A stretch of 64,000 nucleotides of DNA. It comes from JAOTZA01 sp965224065. Its GTDB lineage: Bacteria; Acidobacteriota; Thermoanaerobaculia; Multivoradales; JAHEKO01. Numbering within the stretch: position 1 is the stretch's first letter; the number at the start of each line of letters is the position of its first letter. Positions 11,111 through 21,298 of this stretch are shown here, piece after piece. Below the pieces are notes generated by a model that saw only the letters and a program-made list of their open reading frames with translations, made no database searches and was not told where the DNA came from. The stretch spans positions 3,038,001 through 3,102,000 of the forward strand of contig CBDCYF010000005.1 in assembly GCA_965224065.1 (NCBI GenBank), given 5' to 3'. A program made the translations under genes and the position numbers.

Positions 11111-11133
11111 AATTCGGGGACTGTCCCCGAATT
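11111..11133. repeat. Palindrome after nrdB (terminator or repeat)
   Basis: A perfect inverted repeat with 11-bp arms around one central base, AATTCGGGGAC-T-GTCCCCGAATT, begins immediately after the nrdB stop codon. It could end nrdAB transcription, although no T-run follows. It resembles short palindromes scattered through many genomes, and its AATTCGGG core recurs in the purF/purL palindrome. Confidence 0.5.
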
Positions 11134-11168
11134 ACGCTGCCGCCCGATTCTCGGGTAACTCGAACTCG

Positions 11169-11196
11169 TGTAAGGGCGGGGCTTGCCCCTCGCCCG
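11169..11196. repeat. GTAGGGGC-type palindromic repeat
   Basis: First of a family of short GC-rich palindromes built on GTAGGGGCGGGGCTTGCC and its complement. This copy reads GTAAGGGCGGGGCTTGCC followed by CCTCGCCCG. Confidence 0.55.
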
Positions 11197-11268
11197 CCGG
11201 TTGCCCTGCAACCTCCTGAAGCGGCCGCCGCCTCTGGCGGCCGTTCGGGCTGACCGTTGCCCGTAATC

Positions 11269-11529
11269 GGCTCGGCCGGAGCCGCCGCAGGGGACGGCGC
11301 GAGCTAGACGGACTTCGATCTAGGGCTCGCCCCTCGGCTTCCCTCTCGCCGGGCCTGGATTCGACTCCAAAAGACGGTGTGACGCGCTCGGTCAGACGCC
11401 CCTGATGGCGTCTCCGGCCCAAGCCTCATCCGGAAACGACCCCCGTCCCCGGCGGCTGCTCAGCAACGCCTCGGAGCGGGCCGTGTATTTTGCCGCTTGC
11501 GACCATTCCTCTGTAGGGGCGGGGCTTGT
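11269..11529 (+). repeat. Dispersed repeat, copy A
   Basis: An element of about 260 bp that starts at GGCTCGGCCGGAGCCGCCGC, passes through GGGGACGGCGCGAGCTA, CTCGGCTTCC and GACGCGCTCGGTCAGACG, and ends in a GTAGGGGC palindrome. Copy B, 371 bp downstream, matches it imperfectly along its length. Frames through it encode the repeat-derived word RLGF-RAG...ALGQT. Confidence 0.65.
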
Positions 11530-11600
11530 GTAGGGGCCGGGCTTGCCCCGGCCCGGAGTTTGAGTTTGTAGGGGCGGGGCTTGCCTCCGCCCCGCGAGGG
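11512..11600. repeat. Cluster of three GTAGGGGC palindromes
   Basis: Three tandem copies: one truncated (11512-11528), one GTAGGGGCCGGGCTTGCC version (11529-11557) and one GTAGGGGCGGGGCTTGCC version (11568-11600), between dispersed repeat copies A and B. Confidence 0.6.
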
Positions 11601-11639
11601 GCTGCCGCGACCGCCTGAATTGGAATCGGCTTCGGTTTC

Positions 11640-11899
11640 GGCTCGGCCGGAGCCGCCGCAGGGGACGGCGCGAGCTAATGTGGACTTCAATCCCGGGCTC
11701 GCGCCTCGGCTTCCTTCGCGCCGGGCCTGGAATCGACTCCGAAGGATGGTGTGACGCGCTCGGTCAGACGCCCCTGGTGGCGTCTCCGGCCGAAGCCTCA
11801 CCCAGAAACGACCACACCCCAGCGGTTGTTCAGGAACGCTTCGGAACGGACCGCGCTTCTCGTCGCTTGCGATCATTCCTATGTAGGGGCCGGGCTTGC
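11640..11899 (+). repeat. Dispersed repeat, copy B
   Basis: Second direct copy of the element at 11269, same order of conserved blocks (GGGGACGGCGCGAGCTA, CTCGGCTTCC, GACGCGCTCGGTCAGACG), again ending in a GTAGGGGC palindrome at 11882-11910. Divergence from copy A shows they are old rather than freshly duplicated. Confidence 0.65.
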
Positions 11900-12057
11900 C
11901 CCGGCCCGGAGTTTGGGTTTGTAAGGTCGGATGCTCGGGTTGGATTCGTGGAGCGACGCGACTCCTAGTTGACCTACAGCGTACTGGCGAGGTCGCGGAG
12001 GAGAGTGACTGTAAAATGAAGCTGTTTGTCAGTAGTCACAGCTAGCGATTCTGGAGC

Positions 12058-12570
12058 ATGAACGACACGCGACGACTGTTCAAGCGGATAGTCCAGGCCG
12101 AGATGGACCTGCATCATGCCGCTGACTGCGCGGAACAGATTCTCGATCGCGAGTTGCACTCCGCGGCTGCCCGTGCTGACAAGCGGCTTCTACGCTGTCT
12201 AAACACGGCGCTCATAGTTTCGTACTGGGCTCCCTTCTCCAAGAGTCGGGCGAGTATGGACGTACAGAAACGCCTCCCCGGTGAATACCTCGAAGTTTTC
12301 TCGCAGGGGCAGAAGCTCCTTCACACACAGATCGGGCAAGCACGCAATCGTGACATTGCACACTCTGACCCAGACGGTCGATCGGTGAAGGTGTCGCTTG
12401 AACGTCTTGGCGGAGCGCCGGTCGCTTCGACCATTAGCCGCGACGCCCATGCACCGTTACCAAGGAAGACGGTGGAGGAGCTTACTCGGATGATTGAGCT
12501 ACTGCGCGGCCGGCTCTGTGAGGAGCACCTTCGCCTCCAGCAAGAAGTGACGCTTGGCGAAAAGTTCTGA
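12058..12570 (+). CDS. Hypothetical protein with HEPN-like RxxxxxH motif
   Basis: A 170-residue, mostly helical protein I do not recognise by family. It contains R96-N-R-D-I-A-H102, an arrangement matching the Rx4-6H signature of HEPN domains, which are often RNases in toxin-antitoxin and phage-defence systems. The start ATG has GGAG three to four bases upstream. Base composition is less GC-rich than the flanking core genes, and it lies next to a second HEPN-like gene in a repeat-rich area, suggesting an acquired accessory region. No catalytic role is established, and the Rx5H match alone could be chance. Confidence 0.5.
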   Translation: MNDTRRLFKRIVQAEMDLHHAADCAEQILDRELHSAAARADKRLLRCLNTALIVSYWAPFSKSRASMDVQKRLPGEYLEVFSQGQKLLHTQIGQARNRDIAHSDPDGRSVKVSLERLGGAPVASTISRDAHAPLPRKTVEELTRMIELLRGRLCEEHLRLQQEVTLGEKF

Positions 12571-12642
12571 ACGGTCAGTGAAATAGCATCGATACGTTAC
12601 GTTTGGCGCGTAAGGGGCTCTTAACCCTTCATACAACTGCAG

Positions 12643-13335
12643 ATGGCCAAGGAGAACACGGCGGCGCAAATCGCCGAGCGGTTTGAAGCCGAGATGCCCC
12701 CCCGTCTCGGTCGATTGTGCCATCGTCTTTGGACAGATGTCGCTCAGTTGCATTTGGCATGGAAATCGTTTTTGGTGCTGTACGCGGAATCCGACGAGAC
12801 GGTAAAGCTCCTCAATCGGTGTGCTGGAACTTTCTTTACCCGACTCAAGTGGATTCTCCTCGACGACATTATTCTTCGGATTACCCGCTTGGTTGATCCG
12901 GCTCGTGATGCCCGAGGGCGCGAAAATGCTTCATTTCCCCTTGTCGTAAAGAGGCTTCGAGACGCGGATTACCCAGCGGTGGCGGATGCTCTCGAGAGTA
13001 AAGTGAAAGGGTTGATTGAAAAGGCCAAGGTCGTTCGACTTCGGAGAAACAGACGCGTTGCCCACGCAGACCTTGAGGCGGTGCTTCGCATTGGGGAGCA
13101 GGTTTCCCCTGGAGTAACGATTCGAATGATCAGAGAGTTGCTTGCGAATGTGTCCGATTGTGTACATGTGTTTGAGAAGCCATTCATGAACTCAGCAACA
13201 AGTTTTGAATACTCGACCGAAGCGGGCTCAGCGAGTCGTTTGGTGTACTGGCTTGGTCAAGGCCTTGAACATCGGGAGCAAGAGAAGCAAAAGTGGAAAA
13301 AACGAAAAAGCGCATTGGTAGGGGATAGTCGGTGA
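12643..13335 (+). CDS. AbiU2-like HEPN domain protein
   Basis: A 230-residue helical protein. The N-terminal text (LWTDVAQLHLAWKSFLVLY, then LLNRCAGTFFTRLKWILLDD and ITRLVDPA) and the motif R135-N-R-R-V-A-H141 resemble HEPN AbiU2-like domains. That family is named after the lactococcal abortive-infection protein AbiU2 and is found in defence islands; whether this protein acts in defence is not shown. It follows the other HEPN-like gene by 72 bp on the same strand and shares its lower GC content. The C-terminus is basic and polar. The ATG lacks an obvious Shine-Dalgarno sequence, so the exact start is uncertain. Confidence 0.6.
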   Translation: MAKENTAAQIAERFEAEMPPRLGRLCHRLWTDVAQLHLAWKSFLVLYAESDETVKLLNRCAGTFFTRLKWILLDDIILRITRLVDPARDARGRENASFPLVVKRLRDADYPAVADALESKVKGLIEKAKVVRLRRNRRVAHADLEAVLRIGEQVSPGVTIRMIRELLANVSDCVHVFEKPFMNSATSFEYSTEAGSASRLVYWLGQGLEHREQEKQKWKKRKSALVGDSR

Positions 13336-13412
13336 TCGCTGCTGACGAAGTCGAATGCGAAGTAGTATCAAGACAATCGTTCTACTAGTGCCCTTGGGCT
13401 CGGGCGCGTCTT

Positions 13413-13913
13413 TTGACCTCTAGAGTCCACCTCAAAAACCCAAACGCCTGCACGAACGAGGAGCGTGGCGAGTTCGCGCGGCTCATCCGCCAGGGGTTTC
13501 CGGCTGCGCAGAATCTGGAGGCTCGGATTCGTGCTGCGAGGTGGCTCGCGTTTTACTACGCGGCGGACGGCGAGCTGGGAGCGATTGCCGCCCTCAAGGC
13601 GCCGGGTGAGGAGGAGCGGGGGGAGGTTTTCAGAGGGGCGGAAGCGAGCGCCGGCGCAGCGGAGTACGAGTTTGATCTGGGATGGGTGTTTGTCGCTCCC
13701 GCGTATCGCCGGAGTGGGGTGGCTTCGAGCCTCTGTCGTTCGCTGCTGACCCGCGTGCCGGCGGTGCCGGTCTTTGCGCGGACCCGCACGGACAATGTCC
13801 CAATGCAGAAGGTCTTGCGCGCGCACGGTTTTGTGCGGCACGGACAGCCACACCTGCGGCGGGATGAGGAGCTTGTCTTGTTTTTGCGGCCTGACCCGGT
13901 CGCTAAGACGTAA
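13413..13913 (+). CDS. GNAT-family N-acetyltransferase
   Basis: A 166-residue protein with the GNAT acetyl-CoA-binding core: DLGWVFVAPAYRRSGVASSL matches the beta4-motif A region, with the pyrophosphate loop R-R-S-G-V-A, and is followed by RTRTDNVPMQKVLRAHGFVRHG, the motif B helix seen in many acetyltransferases. The acceptor substrate is unknown. Genes downstream are convergent (stop 43 bp away). The frame begins with TTG at 13413 and no good ribosome site was seen, so the first 10-20 residues are uncertain. Confidence 0.75.
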   Translation: MTSRVHLKNPNACTNEERGEFARLIRQGFPAAQNLEARIRAARWLAFYYAADGELGAIAALKAPGEEERGEVFRGAEASAGAAEYEFDLGWVFVAPAYRRSGVASSLCRSLLTRVPAVPVFARTRTDNVPMQKVLRAHGFVRHGQPHLRRDEELVLFLRPDPVAKT

Positions 13914-13956
13914 CGCGAGGTGGGATCGGCCGTGTCCCCTGTCGCGGCGCGGAGGC

Positions 13957-16260
13957 CTATTGGTCCCGCTGCAGCTCGAGAATCTCGACTTTCTCTGAAT
14001 CTTCCCGAACGACGAGCAGTTTTCCGGCCGGGAGATCGTGGAAGGTCTGAATGATTTCGCTCGCCGGCCAGGTGACACGCAGCTCGGCGATCCGGTCCGC
14101 TGCCCCCAGCCCGATCTCTTGGCGCAACGGTGACGACCCGAAGCTGCCACCGGTCGAGACCGTGCGGTGGATGGTCCGCGCGCTCTCACCCGCGCCGACC
14201 GTGACCCGCAGCCGCGCACCGAGCCCGGAGCGGTTGGAGGTCACGCCGTGGAGTTTCAGGTAGGCGATGTGGCGGTTGGGGCTTCCGGGGTTGGCGAAGA
14301 GCACGTTTTGGTAGACATCGCCTGAAAACCAGCCTCCCATGACGGCGTGAACATCCTGGTCGCCGTCGTTGTCGACGTCGCCAAAGGAGATGCCGTGGCC
14401 TTTCTGCAGATGCCCGAAGCCGCCGGCGGTGGTGACGTCCTGGAAACCCTTGCCACCCGCGTTGCGGAACATGCGGTTGGGCAGCAGCGAGCGCAGGTCG
14501 GGGGCGCCGGTGCCGAGATAGAGGTCGAGCCAGCCGTCGGAGTCGAAGTCGCCGTAGTTGGCGCCCATCACCAGAGACACGCGGTCGAGCCGAGCGGCCG
14601 GGGTGGCGTCTTCGAACGAGCCGTCGCCCCGGTTGCGATAGAGGCGCGGGACCTCGGCCTGGTTGGGCAGCCCGAGGTATTGCGCGGCGATCTCCCCGAT
14701 CTCCGAGCCGTCCCAACCGGCGACAAAAAGGTCGAGCCAGCCGTCGTTGTCGTAGTCGAAGAACCAGGTGGGGAAACTCAGCCGTGGCTCGGTCACCCCG
14801 GCGTCTTTTGTGACGTCGGTAAAGCGCCGGAAGCCGGGCCGCGGCCGGCCGGCCGGGTCGAGAACGGGCTCGCTACGATAGAGGACGTTGCCTTTGGCAA
14901 AGCGCGACAGGTAGAGGTCGAGCCAGCCGTCGTTGTTGAAGTCACCCCAGGCGGCGGCCTTGACCACGCCCATCGCCGCAAACTCGGCGTAGCGGCTGAA
15001 GGTGCCGTCGCGGTTGCTCGCGTAGAGCTGCGACGGGTGCGCGTCGCCTTCGGGGCGCTCTTCGTGCGCGACAAAAAGATCCAGCCAGCCGTCGTTGTTG
15101 AAGTCGCCCCAAGCTGCGGAGTGGCTGGGGTGGAGCGACAAGAGGCCCGCCGATTCGGTCACGTCGGTGAAGGTGCCGTCGCCGTTGTTTCTGAGCAAGG
15201 AATCCGGGTGCGCGCCGAGATCGGCGAGCCAGCCGCCGCGCAGCACGTAAAGATCGGCGTCGCCGTCGTTGTCGTAGTCGGCGTGGGTGAGGTTGATGCC
15301 GCCGGTCAGTCCCGTGAGCCCGGCTTCCTGGGTCCGCTCGACGAGGCCGTTCCCCGTGTTTTGGTAGTAGCGCAACGGATCACGAAGGCCCCAGGACGAC
15401 ACCACGAGATCGAGCCGCCCGTCGCCATCGAAGTCCTCTAGCACGCTGCCGCCGGCCAGGCCGAGGGTTGCGACGCCGAGATCGGGGGCGATGTCCTCGA
15501 ATCTCTCGACCGGACCCTCGGAGGCGAAGGTCTCGGGCGGAAGCAGCATGTCCTTCCCGAGCCCCGCGGGGTACTCGTCGAGGGTCATCCGGGCCAGGTT
15601 CGAGAGCCAGCGAGCGGCGAGATCGTCGGGCTCGAGCTCGAGCTGGCGCTCGAGCGAGGCCAACGCCCTTTCGGAGCCGCGCCGCAGCTCGTGGACACCG
15701 GCCGCCTCGATCGGGAAGAGGCACGAGTGCCGGCCGTGGCGTGCAATACAGTTCTCCTGTTCCCCGAGCCGGAGCGCCGCCAGGGCGGCGAGGCCCTCGA
15801 GCTCGAAGAGCGCTAGTCTTTTTTGCTCGTTGGCGAGGCCTTCAACTCCCGCAAACTCACGGGCGAGGGCTTCGGCCTCGGCCAGTGCTTCCTCGCTCGC
15901 CCCGTTCATCAGGAGCTGCTGCGCGAGGTCGGCGCGCAGCTCGAGACGGCGCATCGGCTCTTCGGTGGCGGCGATCCGGGCCTTGAGACCGGGGATCAGA
16001 TGGGGTTGGTTGACCGCGAACTCGCGGGTGCTGACCCGGTCGGGATGGGCGTCCTGTTCGAGCGAAAGTTCGGCCAGGCGCTCGACCATCTTGCGGGTCG
16101 AAGCGTCCCGAGCTCCTGGAGCCGTTGCGGGCGGATTTTCGGCAGGCCTGGATTCCTGAGCCCCGCTTTGACCGCAGCCCGGCATGACCGTGAAAAGGGC
16201 CAGGAGGCCGAGAAGCCCCGCGCGGCCGGAAGAGCGCGGGCCGGCGAGCGAGGCCGTCAT
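13957..16260 (-). CDS. FG-GAP/VCBS repeat lipoprotein with ASPIC/UnbV C-terminus
   Basis: A 767-residue exported lipoprotein with lipobox VMPGC near residue 29. Residues about 50-215 are helical and may be a TPR-like region; from about 235 there are at least seven FG-GAP-type calcium-binding repeats (DFDGDGRLDLVV, DYDNDGDADLYV, DFNNDGWLDLFV and similar), which fold into a beta-propeller. The last 100 residues match the ASPIC/UnbV domain. Such proteins are surface or periplasmic; their ligand is unknown. The ATG overlaps the upstream TPR gene's stop (ATGA). It is the last gene of a long minus-strand run. Confidence 0.85.
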   Translation of the reverse strand: MTASLAGPRSSGRAGLLGLLALFTVMPGCGQSGAQESRPAENPPATAPGARDASTRKMVERLAELSLEQDAHPDRVSTREFAVNQPHLIPGLKARIAATEEPMRRLELRADLAQQLLMNGASEEALAEAEALAREFAGVEGLANEQKRLALFELEGLAALAALRLGEQENCIARHGRHSCLFPIEAAGVHELRRGSERALASLERQLELEPDDLAARWLSNLARMTLDEYPAGLGKDMLLPPETFASEGPVERFEDIAPDLGVATLGLAGGSVLEDFDGDGRLDLVVSSWGLRDPLRYYQNTGNGLVERTQEAGLTGLTGGINLTHADYDNDGDADLYVLRGGWLADLGAHPDSLLRNNGDGTFTDVTESAGLLSLHPSHSAAWGDFNNDGWLDLFVAHEERPEGDAHPSQLYASNRDGTFSRYAEFAAMGVVKAAAWGDFNNDGWLDLYLSRFAKGNVLYRSEPVLDPAGRPRPGFRRFTDVTKDAGVTEPRLSFPTWFFDYDNDGWLDLFVAGWDGSEIGEIAAQYLGLPNQAEVPRLYRNRGDGSFEDATPAARLDRVSLVMGANYGDFDSDGWLDLYLGTGAPDLRSLLPNRMFRNAGGKGFQDVTTAGGFGHLQKGHGISFGDVDNDGDQDVHAVMGGWFSGDVYQNVLFANPGSPNRHIAYLKLHGVTSNRSGLGARLRVTVGAGESARTIHRTVSTGGSFGSSPLRQEIGLGAADRIAELRVTWPASEIIQTFHDLPAGKLLVVREDSEKVEILELQRDQ

Positions 16261-17366
16261 CTCCTACTCCCGGGCTGGCCGACGGCGGTCTGTCGCAGCC
16301 GTTCGAGGAACTCCGCCGCCTGGCGATGCCCGGGCTCCAGCTCGAGCACCCGCACAAGCTCTCGCTCGCCGTCGGCGAAGCGCTCGAGAGCCAGGTAGGA
16401 GGAAGCCAGCGCAAAGTGGGCGTGGGCGACGTCCTCGTCGACCTCGACCGCCCGCTCGAGCAACGCTGCGGCCTCGGCGTAGTGCTGCTGGCGGAAATAC
16501 AGGTTGGCGAGATTCATCAGGGAGGAGAATTCGCGCGGATTGGTCTGGAGAATTTGCTCGTAGATCGCCTGGGCCTCCTCGTAGCGCTCGGCGGCGAGCG
16601 CCGCGCGTGCTTCTCGCAGCCGGCCAAAGAGGCCTTGGGCTTGCTCTGCCACCTCGCGCATCCGTTGATCGGGCATGGCGACGGCGCCGGGCGTCCGGCG
16701 GTAGGCGTCCATCTGCCGGCGGGCGTCCTCCGGCCGGCCCAAGTCGCGATAGGCGAGGGCGAGCTGGTAGATCGCGTGGCGGGGCGGGTCGGGACCGGCA
16801 ACGCTTTTCTCCAGGTCCGCCAGGGCGTCTTGGGTCCGGCCTTCCTCGTAGGTGATCCGGCCCCGTCCGGCGAGCGCCCAGGCGTGGTCGGGCTCGAGCT
16901 CGAGCGCGCGCGAGTAGGCGGCGGTAGCGGCCCGAAGCTCACCGGAGGCGGCCAGGGTGTCGCCCAGATGAACGTGCGCGGGGACATAGGAGCCGTCGAG
17001 CCGCAGGGTCGCCCGGAGGTGGCGAATCGCCAGCTCGTTTTCGCCCCGCTCGGCGGCCATCACGCCGAGATGGTACGACCACCTGGGGTCCTCGGGGGAG
17101 AGCTCCCCGGCGGTCCGGTAAGAACGCCGTGCCAGCTCGAAGTACTCGTGCGCGTGGTAGAGCTGGGCCAGGCGGCCGAAGGCTGAGCCGTTTGGGTCGT
17201 CGCGTACGGCATCGGCCGCTTTCCGGATGGCGGCCGCGACCTCGGGGTCGACGCCTTCGTAGGTTTCCGGCAGCGGAGGCTCGGGTGCCGCCCGGAACGA
17301 TGGCCTGGCGAGGAGGAAGAGGGCCAGCAGGACGAGCGCCGAGACGAGGAGGAGTTTGGGCTTCAC
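16257..17366 (-). CDS. TPR-repeat membrane-anchored protein
   Basis: A 369-residue protein with one N-terminal hydrophobic segment (LLLVSALVLLALFLLA) and then about seven tetratricopeptide repeats, visible from spaced W/Y/A/P residues such as YSRALELEPDHAWALAGRG and YEQILQTNPREFSSLMNLAN. TPRs bind proteins, so it probably scaffolds a complex at the membrane. The GTG at 17366 overlaps the preceding ASPIC/UnbV gene stop (GTGA) and its own stop overlaps the next ASPIC/UnbV gene (ATGA). All three are therefore translationally coupled and likely act together. Confidence 0.85.
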   Translation of the reverse strand: MKPKLLLVSALVLLALFLLARPSFRAAPEPPLPETYEGVDPEVAAAIRKAADAVRDDPNGSAFGRLAQLYHAHEYFELARRSYRTAGELSPEDPRWSYHLGVMAAERGENELAIRHLRATLRLDGSYVPAHVHLGDTLAASGELRAATAAYSRALELEPDHAWALAGRGRITYEEGRTQDALADLEKSVAGPDPPRHAIYQLALAYRDLGRPEDARRQMDAYRRTPGAVAMPDQRMREVAEQAQGLFGRLREARAALAAERYEEAQAIYEQILQTNPREFSSLMNLANLYFRQQHYAEAAALLERAVEVDEDVAHAHFALASSYLALERFADGERELVRVLELEPGHRQAAEFLERLRQTAVGQPGSRR

Positions 17367-19108
17367 GGCACCTCCGGCTCGTGAATCCGCAGGACCGAGC
17401 CGCCGCCGAGATCCGAGAGCACGCGGGTGGCCCCCGAAGGGAAGGTCACGGTCAAACGGTCGACGGTCTCTCCTTCGCCGAGCGCGATGTGGACTCGCGG
17501 GTCGTTTGACGAGCAATACGAGTAGGCCGGGTGTGCCCAGGCGTGCCGGCGCCGGTCGCCGATCTCCGCCACTACCTCGGCGCCGATCGGGTCACGCTTC
17601 TTGCCCGCCGCGACCAGTTGGATCGTCAGGCTGTTGGCGCAGCCGGCGGCTTCGTTGCGCAGCAGCCGGGCGGGCGCGCCGTTGTTGGAGAGCAGAATGT
17701 CGATGTCGCCGTCGTTGTCGTAGTCGCCAAATGCCGCCCCGCGGCTGACCTCGTTGGCCGCAAAGACCGGCCCCGCCTCGGCCGAGACGTCTTTGAACCC
17801 ACCCTCGGGCCGGCCGCGCAGCAACTGGTTGGGCTCGGCGTAGCTGTCGACCGTCAGCGAGTCGCCCAAGCGAACCCGGCCGTTGGCGACAAAGAGATCC
17901 TGGACCCCGTCGCAGTCGTAGTCGAAGAACGCGGTCCCAAAACCGGTGTACGCACGGCTCACCGAGCCGAGAGAGAGGCGGTCGGTGCGGTCGGTGAAAA
18001 GCCCGCTTTCGTTGGAGTAGAAGGTGTTGGTCTCACCGCCCAGGTGGACCATGAAGAGGTCCCAGAAACCATTCGAGTCGACGTCGGCGACCGCCACGCC
18101 CATGCCCGCCTCGGCTTCGCCCAGCTTGTTGACCGCCGCGCCCCGCAGCAGGGCCTCGTCTGCAAAGGTGCCGTCGCCGCGGTTGATCCACAGATGGTTG
18201 GGCATCTGGTCGTTGGCGACATAGAGGTCCAGCCATCCATCGCGATCGAAATCGGCGGTCACCACCCCAAGCCCGGTCGAGGGAGAACTGTGGATGCCGG
18301 CCTCGCGGCTGACGTCGGTGAACGTCCGGTCGCCGTTGTTGCGGTAGAGCGTGTCGAGCTGCGGGCGCTGGTAGACGTCGGGAGCGCAGTAGCCGCGGAT
18401 CCCGCTCAGCCCGAAACAGGGCCGCTCGATCTGAGGCGTCCAGTCCACATAGTTGGCGACATAGAGATCGAGATCGCCGTCACGGTCGTAGTCGAAGAAA
18501 GCCGCGCTGGTCGAGTAACCGGTGTCGCCCACGCCGGCCGTGTCGGTGACGTCGGTGAAGGTGCCGTCGCCGTTGTTGCGGTAGAGGCTGTTGGGCCCCC
18601 AGTTGGTGACGTAGACATCCACCCAGCCGTCCCGGTCGAAATCGGCCGCCGCAGCACCCGCTCCGTACCCCTGGTCGCCGAGTCCCGAGGCGAGGGTGGC
18701 GTCGGCGAAGGTGCCGTCGCGCTGGTTGAGAAAAAACCGGTTGCGATTGAGATCGGTGTCGAACCGTGGCGGCAACGGCCCGGCCTGGATCAGATAGGCG
18801 TCGAGAAACGAGTCGTTGTTGACGTCGAGAAAGGCGGCGCCCGACTGCATCAGCTCGGGAAGATAAAACTCACCGGTCGAGCCGTTGTGGTGGACGAAGT
18901 CGATCCCGGCAGCGGCGGCGACATCGGTGAAGAGCGCCGGCTCGCCCCTAGACGGCTCTGCCGTAGATGGTCCGGCCTCCGACGACTCGACCGGCTCGCG
19001 GGGGCCACAGGCCGAGAGAGCGGCGAGGAGCGGGAGGAAGACGATGCGCGGGGCCGCACGGCGAAGACGGAACGAGCGCTCCAGCGCGTTGCGGGACGGA
19101 GTTCTCAT
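17363..19108 (-). CDS. FG-GAP repeat lipoprotein with ASPIC/UnbV domain (CRTAC1-like)
   Basis: A 581-residue predicted lipoprotein (lipobox LSAC near residue 34). After a short linker, FTDVAAAAGIDFVHHNGSTG opens a propeller of FG-GAP repeats (DVNNDSFLDAYL, DFDRDGWVDVYV, DYDRDGDLDLYV, DYDNDGDIDILL), each with calcium-ligand aspartates. The C-terminal ASPIC/UnbV domain ends with VDRLTVTFPSGATRVLSD. It resembles the CRTAC1 group and shares architecture with the gene two positions downstream, with a TPR gene between them. Function unknown; the operon suggests a secreted complex. Confidence 0.85.
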   Translation of the reverse strand: MRTPSRNALERSFRLRRAAPRIVFLPLLAALSACGPREPVESSEAGPSTAEPSRGEPALFTDVAAAAGIDFVHHNGSTGEFYLPELMQSGAAFLDVNNDSFLDAYLIQAGPLPPRFDTDLNRNRFFLNQRDGTFADATLASGLGDQGYGAGAAAADFDRDGWVDVYVTNWGPNSLYRNNGDGTFTDVTDTAGVGDTGYSTSAAFFDYDRDGDLDLYVANYVDWTPQIERPCFGLSGIRGYCAPDVYQRPQLDTLYRNNGDRTFTDVSREAGIHSSPSTGLGVVTADFDRDGWLDLYVANDQMPNHLWINRGDGTFADEALLRGAAVNKLGEAEAGMGVAVADVDSNGFWDLFMVHLGGETNTFYSNESGLFTDRTDRLSLGSVSRAYTGFGTAFFDYDCDGVQDLFVANGRVRLGDSLTVDSYAEPNQLLRGRPEGGFKDVSAEAGPVFAANEVSRGAAFGDYDNDGDIDILLSNNGAPARLLRNEAAGCANSLTIQLVAAGKKRDPIGAEVVAEIGDRRRHAWAHPAYSYCSSNDPRVHIALGEGETVDRLTVTFPSGATRVLSDLGGGSVLRIHEPEVP

Positions 19109-19131
19109 TCCCCGGAAGAGTATAGCGACGC

Positions 19132-20062
19132 CTACTCCTCGCGGAGGTCTTCGAGAAAGGGCCGTGCCGGGTGGTAGAGGCCGCGATGGTGGCCGGTGAG
19201 GGTGGCGTCGAGCGCCAGCACAAGATCGTCTTCGTGCGATGGCTCGAACCGGCCTTCGAGCAGGGACGGTAGCGAGGCCTTGCCGGCGTCGTGCGCGAAA
19301 ACGCGGCCGTCGAAGATCGCCAGATGAAGCGATTCGACCGGGATCACCTCGAGTGGTGTCGTGAACCGGTGCCGGTACCGATCCAGAATCTCACCGAGCG
19401 GCATTCGCCGGACATTCTCGGGCGCGAGGTCCCCGCAGTCGACAAGCCGAGCGAGGATCGCCGAAAGCGGCAGAGGTAGGATGCGGAACTGTCGTGGCTC
19501 CCGACCCACGTTGAGATAGAACTGGAAAATCGGCTCGTCGTACTCCTCGAGGCTCGAAAGCTCGGCGTCGAAGTGGAGGTTCTCTCTCGCGCGGTCACCG
19601 GACGCATCGGTGGAGGAAGCCCGCGCGCGGTCGTGCTTGACGGCGCGGACAAACAGGTCGCTGCCCGCGATTGCCCCTTCGACCGCCGTGACAAGGGCCG
19701 CCAGATGAGGGCATCGGGACCGGATGTGCTCGGCGGCAGAGGCGCCCAAGGGCCGCGCGAGATCGGTTTTTCTTTCGCCGCGCAATGCGGTCAGGAAACC
19801 GTCGCGCGCCAGCCCCGCCACCTCGGCCATCGCGCCGGTCTTGGTTTCGTCGCGAACCGCCGCCGGGATCGGCAGGACCTTGACCGTCTCGTCGAGCCCG
19901 GCGACGGTCGCCGCCGCGGCAAAGCTCTCGCGATTCGTCACGGTGCCGGCCGCCGGCACCGGGTCGGCGTCCTCCAACAGCTCGCGGTTGAGCGCGCGGT
20001 AGCCGGCGGGCTCGGGACCGTAGAAGCGCGCTCGAGCCTTCGGTTGTATCGCGGAGACCAGG

Positions 20063-20085
<23 letters not shown>
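19132..20085 (-). CDS. Hypothetical protein, possible 2OG-Fe(II) oxygenase fold
   Basis: A 317-residue protein without a family I can name securely. A possible iron-binding facial triad is visible: H-F-D in ENLHFDAELS, then about 90 residues later H in IFDGRVFAHDAG, the spacing and context seen in double-stranded beta-helix 2-oxoglutarate oxygenases. The C-terminus is rich in acidic residues. No signal peptide was seen. It overlaps the tyrS stop by 23 bp and precedes the ASPIC/UnbV gene by 23 bp in the same run. ATG 20085 is the only convenient start. The oxygenase idea is an inference from a weak motif. Confidence 0.5.
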
Positions 20086-21286
<1,201 letters not shown>

Positions 21287-21298
21287 CCGGCGCAAAAT

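Larger units (their letters stand above)
11134..12057. other. Non-coding repeat region
   Basis: About 920 bp with no gene I can support. It is filled with GTAGGGGC-type palindromes and two imperfect copies of a repeat of about 260 bp. Open frames that cross it have repeat-derived composition and were not accepted as genes. Confidence 0.65.

Noticed and set aside
11169..11910. Regular palindromes considered as a CRISPR array
   Set aside because: Spacing is irregular, units are palindromic and divergent, no cas genes in the window.
11460..11968. Frames of about 100-140 codons within the nrdB downstream repeats
   Set aside because: Composed of repeat copies A/B and palindromes, with no ribosome site or domain.
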